This document shows, piece by piece, positions 7,771 through 15,967 of a stretch of DNA of 38,503 nt (the first letter of the stretch is position 1; each line of letters begins with the position of its first letter). The notes under the pieces were generated by a model. It had not been told where the DNA came from, did no database searches, and was given only the letters and a program-made list of their open reading frames with translations. The translations under genes were made by a program, and so were the position numbers. Origin of the DNA: CAYTCZ01 sp964436315 (GTDB lineage Bacteria > Actinomycetota > Thermoleophilia > Gaiellales > Gaiellaceae); the NCBI GenBank assembly GCA_964436315.1, contig CAYTCZ010000022.1, positions 1 to 38,503 on the forward strand, in the 5' to 3' direction.

Positions 7771-8517
7771 ATGGGAGTGACGACCAAGCAGCTCGGAAGA
7801 CGACCGGGAAATCTCGCTCATAGGCGAGAAGCGCGGAAGCCCGTCTTCTGGGTCAACCTCGCCCTCAAGGCCGCTCTCATCTCCCTACTCCTGTTCGCGC
7901 TGGCAAGTCCCGACTTGCCCCAGTTTCAGGGGAAGGCGATCGGCGCCCGGGCGGCCCTGTATCCGCTCGCGGCTCTCGTCATCCCATTCGCGTGGTGGGT
8001 CGCTGGGCGACGTCGCAATATCCCGTATCCCTACGACATCGACATCCTCTTCATCCTGCCGTTCCTGATCGATACGGCTGGGAACGCTGCGAACCTCTAC
8101 GACACGATCGACGTCTGGGACGACGTGAACCATCTCGTCAATTGGGGAATCCTCTCGGCTGCCTTCGGCCGCCTTCTCGTCCGCTTCCCCCTGAATCGGG
8201 TACTCGTTGCCTCACTCACCATCGGCTTCGGCGCGGTAACCGCGATCATCTGGGAATTTGCCGAGTACGTGAGCTTCGTGAAGGACTCCCCGGAGGCTCA
8301 AACCGCTTACACGGACACGCTTGGTGACCTCGCCCTCGGACTGACCGGAACTCTGATCGCTGCGATCTTGCTCGTGACGGTTTTCTGGCCGCACGAGCGC
8401 TCCGCACGAGGCGGCCCGCGAGACGCCTCGAGCGACTCAGACACCATGTCCGGCCGCTCGCCCTCACAGAAGCAAGAGCGGCTGGAGACCCGGCCCACGG
8501 GCGCGGCCAATTCCTAG
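7771..8517 (+). CDS. DUF2238/YjdF-like integral membrane protein
   Basis: The 248-residue protein has about five hydrophobic segments (roughly residues 27-45, 60-75, 90-105, 125-160 and 190-215). The conserved elements are of DUF2238 (YjdF) type: a WDDVNHLVNWGIL block (aspartate plus histidine), an IWEFAEY block (tryptophan plus glutamate) and a DTLGDLALGLTGTL block. These acidic and histidine residues lie at helix ends and might bind metal or be catalytic; the function of the family is unknown. The start at 7771 is preferred over the upstream ATG at 7738 because of the -10 box six bases before it. The tail is polar and low in complexity. The stop shares a CTAG with the stop of convergent mscL. 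Confidence 0.7.
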   Translation: MGVTTKQLGRRPGNLAHRREARKPVFWVNLALKAALISLLLFALASPDLPQFQGKAIGARAALYPLAALVIPFAWWVAGRRRNIPYPYDIDILFILPFLIDTAGNAANLYDTIDVWDDVNHLVNWGILSAAFGRLLVRFPLNRVLVASLTIGFGAVTAIIWEFAEYVSFVKDSPEAQTAYTDTLGDLALGLTGTLIAAILLVTVFWPHERSARGGPRDASSDSDTMSGRSPSQKQERLETRPTGAANS

Positions 8518-8918
8518 GCCGCAGAGCCGACTTCCGAGGTGCAGAAGGCGCAACGGCGCGCCCCGACGGAGATCTGGCTCTGACACTCGGGACAGTTCCG
8601 GGTTTCTACCTCCTCGCCCAGCCGCGCCCGGTACGCGTTGTAGGCCTTGACGACGAAGAAGACTGCTGCAGCGACCGATACGAATGCGATGAGAGCGTTG
8701 ATAAACGAGCCATAGCGGAAGGCGCTGTCGTTGATCGTAAAGGTGAGTTCGGAGAAGTCTTGCTCACCAAAGATCGCCGCGATCAACGGCGTGAGGAGAT
8801 CCTCGACGAACGAGACAACAAGGGCACCAAAGGCAGCGCCGATCACGAATGCGACGGCGAGGTCGACGACGTTGCCCCTCATCAGGAAATCCCTGAACTC
8901 CTTCAACACCGACGTCAC
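8514..8918 (-). CDS. mscL: Large-conductance mechanosensitive channel MscL with zinc ribbon
   Basis: The 134-residue product is MscL, the pentameric pore that opens under membrane tension to release solutes on osmotic downshock. It begins with the amphipathic EFRDFLMRGNVVDLAVAFVIG segment (TM1, about 8-40), followed by the periplasmic loop and TM2 (about 73-92, ALIAFVSVAAAVFFVVKAYNA). In place of the usual helical bundle, the C-terminus carries a zinc ribbon with CPEC at about 109-112 and CAFC at about 123-126, a known actinobacterial variant. Its stop codon overlaps that of the convergent DUF2238-like gene in a single CTAG. Confidence 0.95.
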   Translation of the reverse strand: MTSVLKEFRDFLMRGNVVDLAVAFVIGAAFGALVVSFVEDLLTPLIAAIFGEQDFSELTFTINDSAFRYGSFINALIAFVSVAAAVFFVVKAYNAYRARLGEEVETRNCPECQSQISVGARRCAFCTSEVGSAA

Positions 8919-9067
8919 CTCCTACGAGTACCACCTGCGTTCGCCGTGGGCCCTCAGATCCCTAGTGGTTCATCACGCCGTTAGTGGCCGATCGTCTGTT
9001 TGGGCGTCCCTCGTTCGTGACGTGATGGCTCAAGAGTTCCCAATCTCGATCCGATCCCGAGAGGGAG

Positions 9068-10216
9068 GTGAGCCGCAGACCTCATCGCCGCCGTCGGTTC
9101 CGCATCGCCGCAAACCCCCTGAGAGATCTCCGGCAAGATCGCCGACGTTCCCATCACGCGCGCACGTTCGCGACGCGGTTCGGTCTCGGAGGAGTATTGG
9201 TGGCCCTGGCGCTGGCGATGCTCGCCCAACCGGCCGAGGCAGTCGTCGACTGCACCCCCGGAGCAAACTGGGGGACGCTTCGCGCTGACCTCGCAACCCA
9301 GGTTGTCTCCTTAACCAATCAGCATCGCGCCTCAATTGGGGCACCACCTCTTGCCGTGTCGCCAACGCTCACTGTCGCGTCGGAGTGGAAAGCGCTCCAC
9401 ATGGCGAACTACGACTACTTCACACACGATGACCCCGCGCCGCCTGTCGGCCGGAGCGCATTTCAGCGCGCCCGTGATTGCGGCTACTCCACCGGTGGTT
9501 GGGGTGAGAACATCGCGTACGGCTACCCGACGCCGGAGTCGGTGATGAACGGGTGGCTTAACTCCCCGGGACACCGGTCGAACCTCGAGAACAGCTCGTT
9601 CAGAGCCATCGGAGTGGGCGTCGCAGTCGCCGCGAGTGGTCGCGTTTACTGGGCACAGAACTTCGGAACCGTTGACGATTCCGGGACTCCCTCTCCCCCA
9701 CCACCTCAGGCTCCGCCGCCGCCCTCTCCCCCACCCGAACCGCCTCCGCCCGAGCCAGATCCGTCACCGGGGGTTGATCCGGCCACGCCGCCCCCGACAA
9801 CCGACGAGGCGGCGGCCGACAAGGTCGACAAGGGTGACGAGCCGACGACGCCGAGTGGCTCCAAGGAGAAAAAGGGCGCCGGTGCCACACCGACGCAAGA
9901 CATGCTCGTCGTCAAAGGCTTCAGCGTCCAGGCGAGGAAGATCCGTGCCGGAAAACTCTTCCCGGCATTCGTGAAAACGAAGAAGGTACGAGCCGGAAAA
10001 CTCGGCTCAGCGCGTGTCCGCTGTCACGCTACGGTCGACGGCCGGCGATTGCGCGTGGTGCGAAAGAGGCTCAATCGGACGGGGAATCGCTTGTCGGCCC
10101 GATGCGTATGGCGAATTCCGGCGAACGCAGCAGGCAAGAAACTCCGGGCGTCGGTTCGGATCGAGGCCAAGGCCGACAGCGCTCGAATCGCATTCGCGGC
10201 CCGCGTTCGCTCGTAG
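9068..10216 (+). CDS. Secreted CAP/SCP-domain protein with proline-rich linker and basic C-terminal domain
   Basis: The product is 382 residues from a GTG at 9068, with GAGAGGGAG immediately upstream; a start further inside is possible. A basic N-region and a hydrophobic segment ending AQPAEA (about 40-57) form the signal peptide. The CAP domain follows at about 60-200, with NQHRASIGAPPL, HDDP, GWGENIAYG and WLNSPGHRSNLEN, the usual histidine/glutamate cavity motifs of bacterial YkwD-like proteins. A linker at about 208-275 is almost pure proline/serine/glutamate followed by a lysine-rich stretch. The last roughly 95 residues form a basic domain with two IRAGK/VRAGK repeats and a paired RCHA...RCVW cysteine, probably a beta-sandwich. 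Role: extracellular, function unknown; CAP proteins are linked to sporulation, adhesion or lipid binding. Confidence 0.85.
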   Translation: MSRRPHRRRRFRIAANPLRDLRQDRRRSHHARTFATRFGLGGVLVALALAMLAQPAEAVVDCTPGANWGTLRADLATQVVSLTNQHRASIGAPPLAVSPTLTVASEWKALHMANYDYFTHDDPAPPVGRSAFQRARDCGYSTGGWGENIAYGYPTPESVMNGWLNSPGHRSNLENSSFRAIGVGVAVAASGRVYWAQNFGTVDDSGTPSPPPPQAPPPPSPPPEPPPPEPDPSPGVDPATPPPTTDEAAADKVDKGDEPTTPSGSKEKKGAGATPTQDMLVVKGFSVQARKIRAGKLFPAFVKTKKVRAGKLGSARVRCHATVDGRRLRVVRKRLNRTGNRLSARCVWRIPANAAGKKLRASVRIEAKADSARIAFAARVRS

Positions 10217-10324
10217 CCGCTTCCCGCTCCCTCTGATCTCGCGTCTCGGCGAGCCTACCTTTCGCTCCAGAAACGTCGGCGGAGCCGATCTGGGCCGTCT
10301 GCTTCGACGATGTCCCGCCCGCGC

Positions 10325-11023
10325 CTACTCGGCGACAACGGGGTTGCGGAGGACCCCCATATTCTCGATCTCGATCTCGACCTCATCGCCATCCGACATG
10401 GGGACCTTCGGATCACGAAAGACACCGACGCCGGCGGGCGTACCGGTGAGGATGAGATCGCCGGGCTCGAGAGTCAGGAAGTCCGACGCGCGCGCGACGA
10501 TTTCGGGCACCCCGAAGATCAGCGCGCTCGTGCTCGAGTCCTGGAGCGCTTCGCCGTTCAACCGCTGGATTATTCGGAGGTTCGAAGCGTCGTCCAACCG
10601 GTCGATGGGAGCGATATCGGGGAGGATCGGACAGAACGTGTCGAAACTCTTGCCACGGAACCACTGCCCGTCGCTGAATTGAAGATCACGCGCACTGACG
10701 TCGTTCGCGACAACGTAACCAGCAACGAAGTCCAGCGCATCATCCGTTGAGATCCGACGTGCGCGCTTTCCAATCACGATCGCGAGCTCGGCTTCTGCGT
10801 CGATGTGCCCACCCTCCGGAGGAAGCACGATTGGTGCGTCCGGATCGATGATCGAGTTTGCGAACTTGGCGAAGAAGAGCGGTGCTGGGGGGAGATCGAC
10901 TCCCTGCTCCTCCGCATGATCTCGGTAGTTGAGACCGACGCAGATGACCTTTTCAGGGAGCGACCGACCGAAGTGTTGTTCCCACGTTTTGATGAAAGCA
11001 TCTCGGCTCATAACGAGCGGCAT
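10325..11023 (-). CDS. Fumarylacetoacetate hydrolase family enzyme (2-hydroxyhepta-diene isomerase/acylpyruvase type)
   Basis: The 232-residue protein matches the short FAH family (FAHD1/acylpyruvase, MhpD/HpaG relatives). It contains VICVGLNYRDHAEE, PLFFAKFANS, the metal-binding acidic pattern in HIDAEAELAIVIGKRAR, the NDVSARDLQ block, GKSFDTFCPILP and LTGTPAGVGV, in family order. Such enzymes use magnesium to hydrolyse or decarboxylate acylpyruvates or to isomerise aromatic-degradation intermediates. Two starts are possible: ATG 11023, directly abutting GGGAGG, or ATG 11011, with a 12-base spacing. The open frame runs to 11245 without family sequence. It stands alone, so the substrate cannot be deduced from its neighbours. 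Confidence 0.9.
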   Translation of the reverse strand: MPLVMSRDAFIKTWEQHFGRSLPEKVICVGLNYRDHAEEQGVDLPPAPLFFAKFANSIIDPDAPIVLPPEGGHIDAEAELAIVIGKRARRISTDDALDFVAGYVVANDVSARDLQFSDGQWFRGKSFDTFCPILPDIAPIDRLDDASNLRIIQRLNGEALQDSSTSALIFGVPEIVARASDFLTLEPGDLILTGTPAGVGVFRDPKVPMSDGDEVEIEIENMGVLRNPVVAE

Positions 11024-11094
11024 CCTCCCACATCCGGACGGGCCGCGCGGGAAGTACCGATTCCCTGAGCCCGCGAGGTCTTGCGCCTCAGACG

Positions 11095-11442
11095 TCACGT
11101 GCTGAGGGAGAAGGGCGGATACCGGTCCTCGAGGCTCGCGGTCCATGCCGCCACGCGAGCGTTCCATCGGATCGCGCCCACGGAGAAATCGTGGAGCCAC
11201 CACGGGAGTCGCCCCGTGATCATCACGATCCAGTAACCGATCCACACAAGGACGACCACGACGTCGCTGAGCAACCAGAGGATGATCACGTGCGGGAGTG
11301 CCGCGAGCGGTTTCAGAAGGAAGATCCCCAGCACTCCTTGGCTCGGTCGCGCGCGGCGGTACCAGGACGAGCGGCCGGATCGGGTTGACGGAAGTCCAGG
11401 TCGCGAGGCACGTCCGCCGAGATAGCCTGAGTCAATGAGCAC
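11095..11442 (-). CDS. DUF4389-like small membrane protein
   Basis: The product is about 115 residues if GTG 11442 is used; the GTG at 11334 would leave 79. The C-terminal part shows the DUF4389 layout: a hydrophobic helix starting GIFLLKPLAALPHVIILWLL, a second helix VVVVLVWIGYWIVMITG, a GRLPWWLHDFSVGAIRWNARV segment and the terminal EDRYPPFSL. Function is unknown; the family consists of small integral membrane proteins or domains. The 5' end overlaps the start and -10 box of the divergent selenoprotein candidate, so either the true start lies inside or the two genes overlap head to head by a few bases. Confidence 0.6.
   Translation of the reverse strand: MLIDSGYLGGRASRPGLPSTRSGRSSWYRRARPSQGVLGIFLLKPLAALPHVIILWLLSDVVVVLVWIGYWIVMITGRLPWWLHDFSVGAIRWNARVAAWTASLEDRYPPFSLST
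11423..11428 (+). promoter_or_regulatory. -10 box (TAGCCT) for the rhodanese-MFS gene
   Basis: TAGCCT is followed by six bases and the ATG at 11435, the leaderless arrangement seen at several other genes in the window. It supports 11435 as the true start and shows that the part upstream of the in-frame TGA is expressed as a gene start rather than being a random frame. Confidence 0.5.
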
Positions 11443-13108
11443 GCCTACCCGGCGCTTCCACATGCCGTCGGCCCTCCGGCCGTCGACGCTCCGAATCGAG
11501 CGTAACGAAGCCAGAGCCCTTGTGGCGCAAGGCGCCGTACTGATCGATGTGCGCCGCGAGGATGACCCATCAGCAGTCCTTCCAGGGTCCCGACGCATCC
11601 CGCCTGACGAGATCCCCGGCGCGCTTGCCGACCTCAGCCAGGACATCGCGATCGTCCTGGCCTGCACCTGACTGCGTGAGGCCACGAGCGTCCGGGTGGC
11701 GCACTGGTTAAGCGATCGCGGATTTCAGGCCTACGCGGTGAGAGGTGGAGTCTCCGCCCTGCTCGGCGAGACGTTGCCCAAGACACGCGCCGAAGAACAG
11801 ACCGAGACGCCTGAGCCGAGTCGTGCGCTCGCGGCTCTTCAGCACCCGAAGTTCCGGATCTATGCGGCCGGTGTCCTCTTTTCCCTCACCGGGAACTGGG
11901 TCGAGGCAGCCGCCTTCGGTTGGGTGGTACTCGAGCTCGGCGGCTCTGCGGCCACCCTCGGGCTGATCGGTTTCCTCAACACCATTCCGAACCTCGTCTT
12001 CGGCCTCCCGGCGGGGGCTCTCGCCGACCGCTATGACCGTCGAACGTTGCTCTTCATCTTCCAGGGCGCCAACATGCTCGTGGCCCTCCTCCTTGCAACC
12101 CTCTGGGCCACCGACAACCTTACCGTCGTCTTGATGGGCGTCATAGCAGTGGTCGGAGGAGCGCTCGGGACGCTGAGCTTCCCCGCGTTTCAGGGCATGC
12201 TCGCCACGACGGTACCCGACGATGACTTGGAGAGCGCGGTGGCGATCAACAGCCTATCCCTCCAGGTCGCGCGGTTTGTCGGCCCTGCCGTCGCGGGCTT
12301 CCTCTTGGCATCAGTCGGGGTGACAGCCGTGTTCACGTTCAATGCGATTACGTTCCTCGCAGTTCTGGGTGCGCTGGTTTTCCTACCGGCATCGCGGGGC
12401 ATCGCGAGTGGTGCCGCCGGGAAGTTGGGAGGCGCGATGGCGGATGGAGTCCGCTACGTGCGCGGCCACCGCAGCCTCTCCTCACTGATGCTCCTGATGA
12501 TTCTCGCGGGATTGTTCGCGACGCCCCCCGTGGCCTTCATGGTTCCGGGCATCGTTCGATTTCAGCTCGATGCCGGGGCCGTCGTCCTTGGCCTTCTCAC
12601 CGCCGCGATCGGGCTGGGTTCATTGCTCGGGGCACTTGCCCTTCTCGTCCTCTCACGTCGACCGAACAAAGGTGAGTCGATCATCATCGGGTTCGCTCTT
12701 GCCGCAGGCGCGATCGCCGGAATTGGTCTATCAACGTCGGTGGCGTTGTCACTCGCTCTCGCGGTGGTCGGTGGCTTGGGCGGGGTCGTCTTCGTCGGAC
12801 TCTCGACGGCAGTCGTTCAACTCACAGCGACGGACGAGATGCGCTCCCGCGCCATGGCTATCTGGGCGGCGGCGTTCGTGGGCGTCCTGCCAATCGGGGC
12901 GCTCATCACCGCTGGTCTCGCTGCCGCATTTGGCCCCGGAGGCGCCGTGTTCGTCGACGGAATGATCACGCTCGTGGGCGGGCTGGTTGTTTTGCTCCGC
13001 CGTCCCGAGGTGCGGTGGCTCGGCTGCGCGGCTCTGCCGGAGGCGTGTGTGGCCGCCATCCTCCCTCCGGCAATTGCCTACGAGGAGCGACATGGAGCCG
13101 AACCCTAG
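11435..13108 (+). CDS. Rhodanese-MFS transporter fusion, candidate selenoprotein (in-frame TGA = Sec79)
   Basis: One reading frame runs from ATG 11435 to TAG 13108 and is interrupted only by a TGA at 11669-11671. With that TGA read as selenocysteine the protein has 557 residues. Residues about 18-115 form a rhodanese domain: LIDVR, LPGSRRIPPDEI, the active loop VLACT-U-LREATSVRVA, then LSDRGFQAYAVRGG. Cysteine homologues of this subtype read YCTCPNEATSARVA, and U falls on the second cysteine, the persulfide-forming catalytic residue. Residues about 130-540 are an MFS_3/EntS-like transporter with 11-12 hydrophobic helices and the GALADRYDRR loop. A leaderless -10 box precedes the ATG, and a SECIS-like hairpin follows the TGA. 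Likely role: sulfur- or selenium-transfer chemistry coupled to efflux. Alternatives: a nonsense mutation or sequencing error, or a separate MFS gene starting near GTG 11696. No Sec machinery is in the window. Confidence 0.75.
11672..11704 (+). promoter_or_regulatory. SECIS-like hairpin directly after the in-frame TGA
   Basis: After the TGA (11669-11671), GCCAC (11681-11685) pairs with GTGGC (11696-11700) around a 10-nt loop GAGCGTCCGG. GTG (11676-11678) pairs with CAC (11702-11704) below a small internal loop. The apical loop opens with G and begins 14 nt after the TGA. Bacterial SECIS elements are short stem-loops immediately 3' of the UGA with a G among the first loop bases, so the geometry fits. 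Many GC-rich coding stretches fold similarly, so this is supportive only. Confidence 0.5.
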
Positions 13109-13114
13109 GACCGC

Positions 13115-13393
13115 ACAGGGAGGGTGGGCCGAAGGACTCCCTCCGCAACGTCCGAGCCACGGAGGAGTTCGTGTTCAATCTTGCAACGCAGGAACTCCGC
13201 GAGGCCGTGAACCGAAGCAGGGCGCCCGCGCCCCGCGGAGTTGACGAGTTCGAGCTCGCGGGACTCTCGAAGACTCCCGCTCGCGTGGTGAAGCCGCCTG
13301 CTCGCGCTCGATCCGATCGCACGGCTCGGCTACGCCGAGTACACGCGTGTTGTCGATGTGTTTTCCATGGAGCGGCCCGGTTGGCCGATCTAG
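13115..13393 (+). pseudogene. Remnant of a flavin reductase-like protein
   Basis: Two short pieces recall the flavin reductase (FMN-binding split-barrel) family. The first, at about 13115-13290, reads KDSLRNVRATEEFVFNLATQ followed by REAVNRS and GVDEFELAGLSKTPARVVKPP. These match the part of such enzymes after the FMN-binding strand, where KDTLRNIEATGEFVVN-type motifs occur. The second, at about 13300-13393 in another frame, reads LDPIARLGYAEYTRVVDVF and then MERPG, resembling the C-terminus. The N-terminal third and the middle between the pieces are missing. No start codon or ribosome binding site is evident. It directly follows the rhodanese-MFS gene. Confidence 0.65.
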
Positions 13394-14052
13394 GAACCGA
13401 GCGGTAGCGTGGAGCCCTGCGCCACGGGAGCGGGCGCACCCAGATCGGCATAGGAGGCGACCGTGGCGACTGGAACCATGAACTCGTGGAGTTCCGCGAG
13501 ACAGCGTGCGGCCTGTCGTTCGCTTGCCCGGCCGTTCACGCCCGCTACTTCGCGAACGCTGAAAAGCACCCGCGGGTAGGCGAACTCACCGCGCCATCCG
13601 TGCTCATGCTCGACGATCCGACCCCAGAGCGAGACGAGGCCGACGACGAACACATGGCCTTTCAGAAAGAGATCGGTGCTCGAGGGCGGTGTCGAGCACG
13701 CGTAGATCCCACACTCGCACGTCGATCCTGGCGGGTTGTGGGCTGGCACGTGCGGGCGTCCGAGAATTCGTTGGGCTCTCATCCATGTCGTGGGTGAGCA
13801 GCTCGCCCTTTGGGTCTCGCCCGGCATCCACCGGGTCCAACCGAGCGGGGAAACCAGCCCGTGTCGCTCGTCCCAGACCCACGTTCTCCAGCCAACAACT
13901 GGCTGGATGTAGTCGGGGACGGCAGGTCGAGTGCCCGGGGCGCCTTCAGTTCGCTGCCCCGCACCCGAATCGCTGCGAGTGACTGCAGGTCTATTCACGT
14001 TGGAGCTATCTCGAGTGGAGGAGATCAGTTTGGCATTCGACTTGGCATCCAT
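13390..14052 (-). CDS. Conserved actinobacterial protein of unknown function
   Basis: This gene encodes 220 residues from ATG 14052. The N-terminal 50 residues are polar and probably disordered. A conserved-looking core follows: PVVGWRTWVWDERHGLVSP, W-MPGETQRASC, then HVPAHNPPGSTCECGIYAC (a histidine plus three closely spaced cysteines, possibly a metal site), a hydrophobic GHVFVVGLVSLWGRIVEHEHGWRGEFAYP block and a C-terminal helix rich in alanine. I recall the combination of the HxxPxxxCxCGIYA and WGRVVEHExGWRxEYAYP motifs from uncharacterised actinobacterial proteins, but I know no function. The 5' end overlaps, head to head, the decayed PfpI gene; the frame is intact and looks coding. Confidence 0.65.
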   Translation of the reverse strand: MDAKSNAKLISSTRDSSNVNRPAVTRSDSGAGQRTEGAPGTRPAVPDYIQPVVGWRTWVWDERHGLVSPLGWTRWMPGETQRASCSPTTWMRAQRILGRPHVPAHNPPGSTCECGIYACSTPPSSTDLFLKGHVFVVGLVSLWGRIVEHEHGWRGEFAYPRVLFSVREVAGVNGRASERQAARCLAELHEFMVPVATVASYADLGAPAPVAQGSTLPLGS

Positions 14053-14653
14053 GTCTTCGAGGACGCCGAGATTGTGGATTGTGCGGCACCCCACGGCGTG
14101 TGGTCCGTCGCGCGGCGCTTCGATCGCGAACTCGACGCGTTCCTGATCGCGGATTCTCCACGGCCCGTACAAGCCCAGCCGGGCTTCACAGTGCTTCAAA
14201 CTACTCTTTTACCGACCGCCCGTCTATGAATGCGTTCCTTATCCCGGGCGGGTTTGGCACGCGCCAAGAGCTTCACAACGGACGGCTCCATGAATACGTC
14301 CGCGCGCTTCCCGCAAGCGTGCTTCTCACCAGCGTGTGTACCGGGTCCTGGATCTACGGGAGGCTTGGACTCCTCGACGGTCTGACCGCGACAAACCGCA
14401 AGGAACCAGATCGCGTCGAGGCGGCCTTGGGCAAATTGCAGCCGGCGGAATCGCATCGGGAATGGAACTCGGTCTGTATCTCCTGCGGCGTGCCGGCTAC
14501 GACGAGACGTTCGTCTCGGAGGTCGCTCGGGTGATGGAATACACCGGAGCTCACGAGCTCTATCGGGACGACATCAAGACCGCTCAGGACCCGACCTACG
14601 CCGGCGATGAGCCCGCGACGGTTGCAACCTCCGCAAACCAGGCCGCACCGTAA
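14020..14653 (+). pseudogene. Frameshifted DJ-1/PfpI-family protein
   Basis: Family motifs appear in order but in three different frames. At about 14025-14215: FGIRLGIHVFEDAEIVDCAAPHGV followed by LDAFLIADSPRPVQAQPG (N-terminal Rossmann-like half). At about 14220-14390: AFLIPGGFGT then LLTSVCTGSWIYGRLGLLDG (the nucleophile elbow; VCTG holds the catalytic cysteine). At about 14440-14600: GGIASGMELGLYLL then ARVMEYTG (C-terminal part). Sequence between GLLDGLTAT and GGIASG is missing, so there are two frameshifts plus an internal deletion. No start codon exists in the first frame near the expected N-terminus. The tail overlaps the end of the convergent M20 gene. Confidence 0.8.
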
Positions 14654-15765
14654 GCCATAGCCCGCTCGTCGAAGTCGAATCGGCTCGAGTGCGCCGGGTA
14701 CATCTCGCGACCTTCCACGCGGGCACCAAACCGGACGTAGCACCCGGGAATCTCCTCGAGGTAGTAGCCGAAATCCTCCCCGCCCATGTTGACCGTTTTG
14801 AGCTCGGCGATCGCGTCTTCTTCGACCACGCGCGCCGCGGCGTCACGGGCGAGGGCCGTTGTCTCGGGCGGATTGCTGACGATGGGCGAGCCGGCGTGGA
14901 ATTCGACCTCGACGTCGGCCCCGTGAACCGTGCCGACGGAGCTGGCGATTCTCCTCACGGACTGTTTGAAATGTTCGCGTACTCCAGCTTCCTGCGTTCG
15001 AATCGTGCCCTCGAGTATCGCCTGACCCGCGATCGCGTTACCGATCGTGCCAGCCTCGAAGCGCCCAACCGAGACGACGGCCGGGTGTGCCGGATTGACC
15101 TCGCGCGAGACAATCGTCTGGATGCTCATCACCATCAAGCTGCCGACCACGACGGCGTCGACGGACTCATGGGGACGAGCTGCGTGTCCTCCCTTTCCCG
15201 AGATCTCGATTCGAAACGCATCCGTCAACGCACTCACGGGGCCCTCGGTCACGACCAGGGTTCCGGTCGGAAAGTGCCGATCGAGATGGCCGCCGAAGAT
15301 CATTCCGACGCCTCGGAGAACACCGGCTTCGATTAGACGCATCGCTCCGGCACCGACCTCTTCAGCCGGCTGAAAGATCAGGCGGATTGGAGCGGGATGC
15401 GTCGACTCGGCGGCGAGGAGCTCGGCCGCACCGAGCAAGATGCTGGTGTGGCCGTCGTGACCGCACGCGTGCATCACACCCGGCTCGGTCGACGCGAACG
15501 GATGTCCCGTCTCCTCCTGGATCGGCAGCGCGTCGATGTCCGCACGAAGGGCGACGATCGGTTTGTTGGAGTCGCCGGGGAGATCGGCGACCACTCCGGT
15601 CTCGAGTAGCCGCCGGTGTTCGATACCGAGCTCTTCGAGCGTGGCTTCAATCTTCAGCGTCGTGCGCTGCTCCTCCCAACTCAGCTCCGGGTGTCGATGG
15701 AGGTCGCGCCGAAAGGCGACCATTCGGTCGAAGACGACCTCGTCGACTGTCCTGTTCCCACCCAT
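14596..15765 (-). CDS. M20D-family amidohydrolase (hippurate/IAA-amino-acid hydrolase type)
   Basis: The 389-residue protein matches the M20D peptidase/amidohydrolase family, which removes N-acyl groups from amino acids with a binuclear metal site. Key motifs are LHRHPELSWEE near the N-terminus, VALRADIDALPIQE, the metal-binding MHACGHDGHTS, FQPAEEVGAGA, a lid-domain segment with GKGGHAARPHESVDAV, and NMGGEDFGYYLE near the C-terminus. All expected ligands are present. AAGGATCGCG upstream supports the ATG at 15765. It has no evident partner; the substrate could be acyl-amino acids, hippurate or similar. It converges on the PfpI remnant. Confidence 0.93.
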   Translation of the reverse strand: MGGNRTVDEVVFDRMVAFRRDLHRHPELSWEEQRTTLKIEATLEELGIEHRRLLETGVVADLPGDSNKPIVALRADIDALPIQEETGHPFASTEPGVMHACGHDGHTSILLGAAELLAAESTHPAPIRLIFQPAEEVGAGAMRLIEAGVLRGVGMIFGGHLDRHFPTGTLVVTEGPVSALTDAFRIEISGKGGHAARPHESVDAVVVGSLMVMSIQTIVSREVNPAHPAVVSVGRFEAGTIGNAIAGQAILEGTIRTQEAGVREHFKQSVRRIASSVGTVHGADVEVEFHAGSPIVSNPPETTALARDAAARVVEEDAIAELKTVNMGGEDFGYYLEEIPGCYVRFGARVEGREMYPAHSSRFDFDERAMAYGAAWFAEVATVAGSSPA

Positions 15766-15967
15766 CGCGATCCTTCGACGTGATTGACGGACGTCTGTGG
15801 CTCACGGCGGGAGCGAACGAGTCCCGCTGGCCACGGGCTAGTGTAATTCCAAAATTGACGGTCACCGCCGAGCTTCGTGAGGTTGTTCCGGACTAGCCCG
15901 ACTTCATCGCAGCGGACTCGCAGTCGTCGCGGCATTCCGGTCGCCGTCAGCGAAGCGTGGCTATGAG

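Noticed and set aside
11696..13108. MFS gene as a separate gene starting at GTG 11696
   Set aside because: The start would fall inside the rhodanese domain, with no ribosome binding site or -10 box; the N-terminal residues are clearly the rest of the rhodanese fold.
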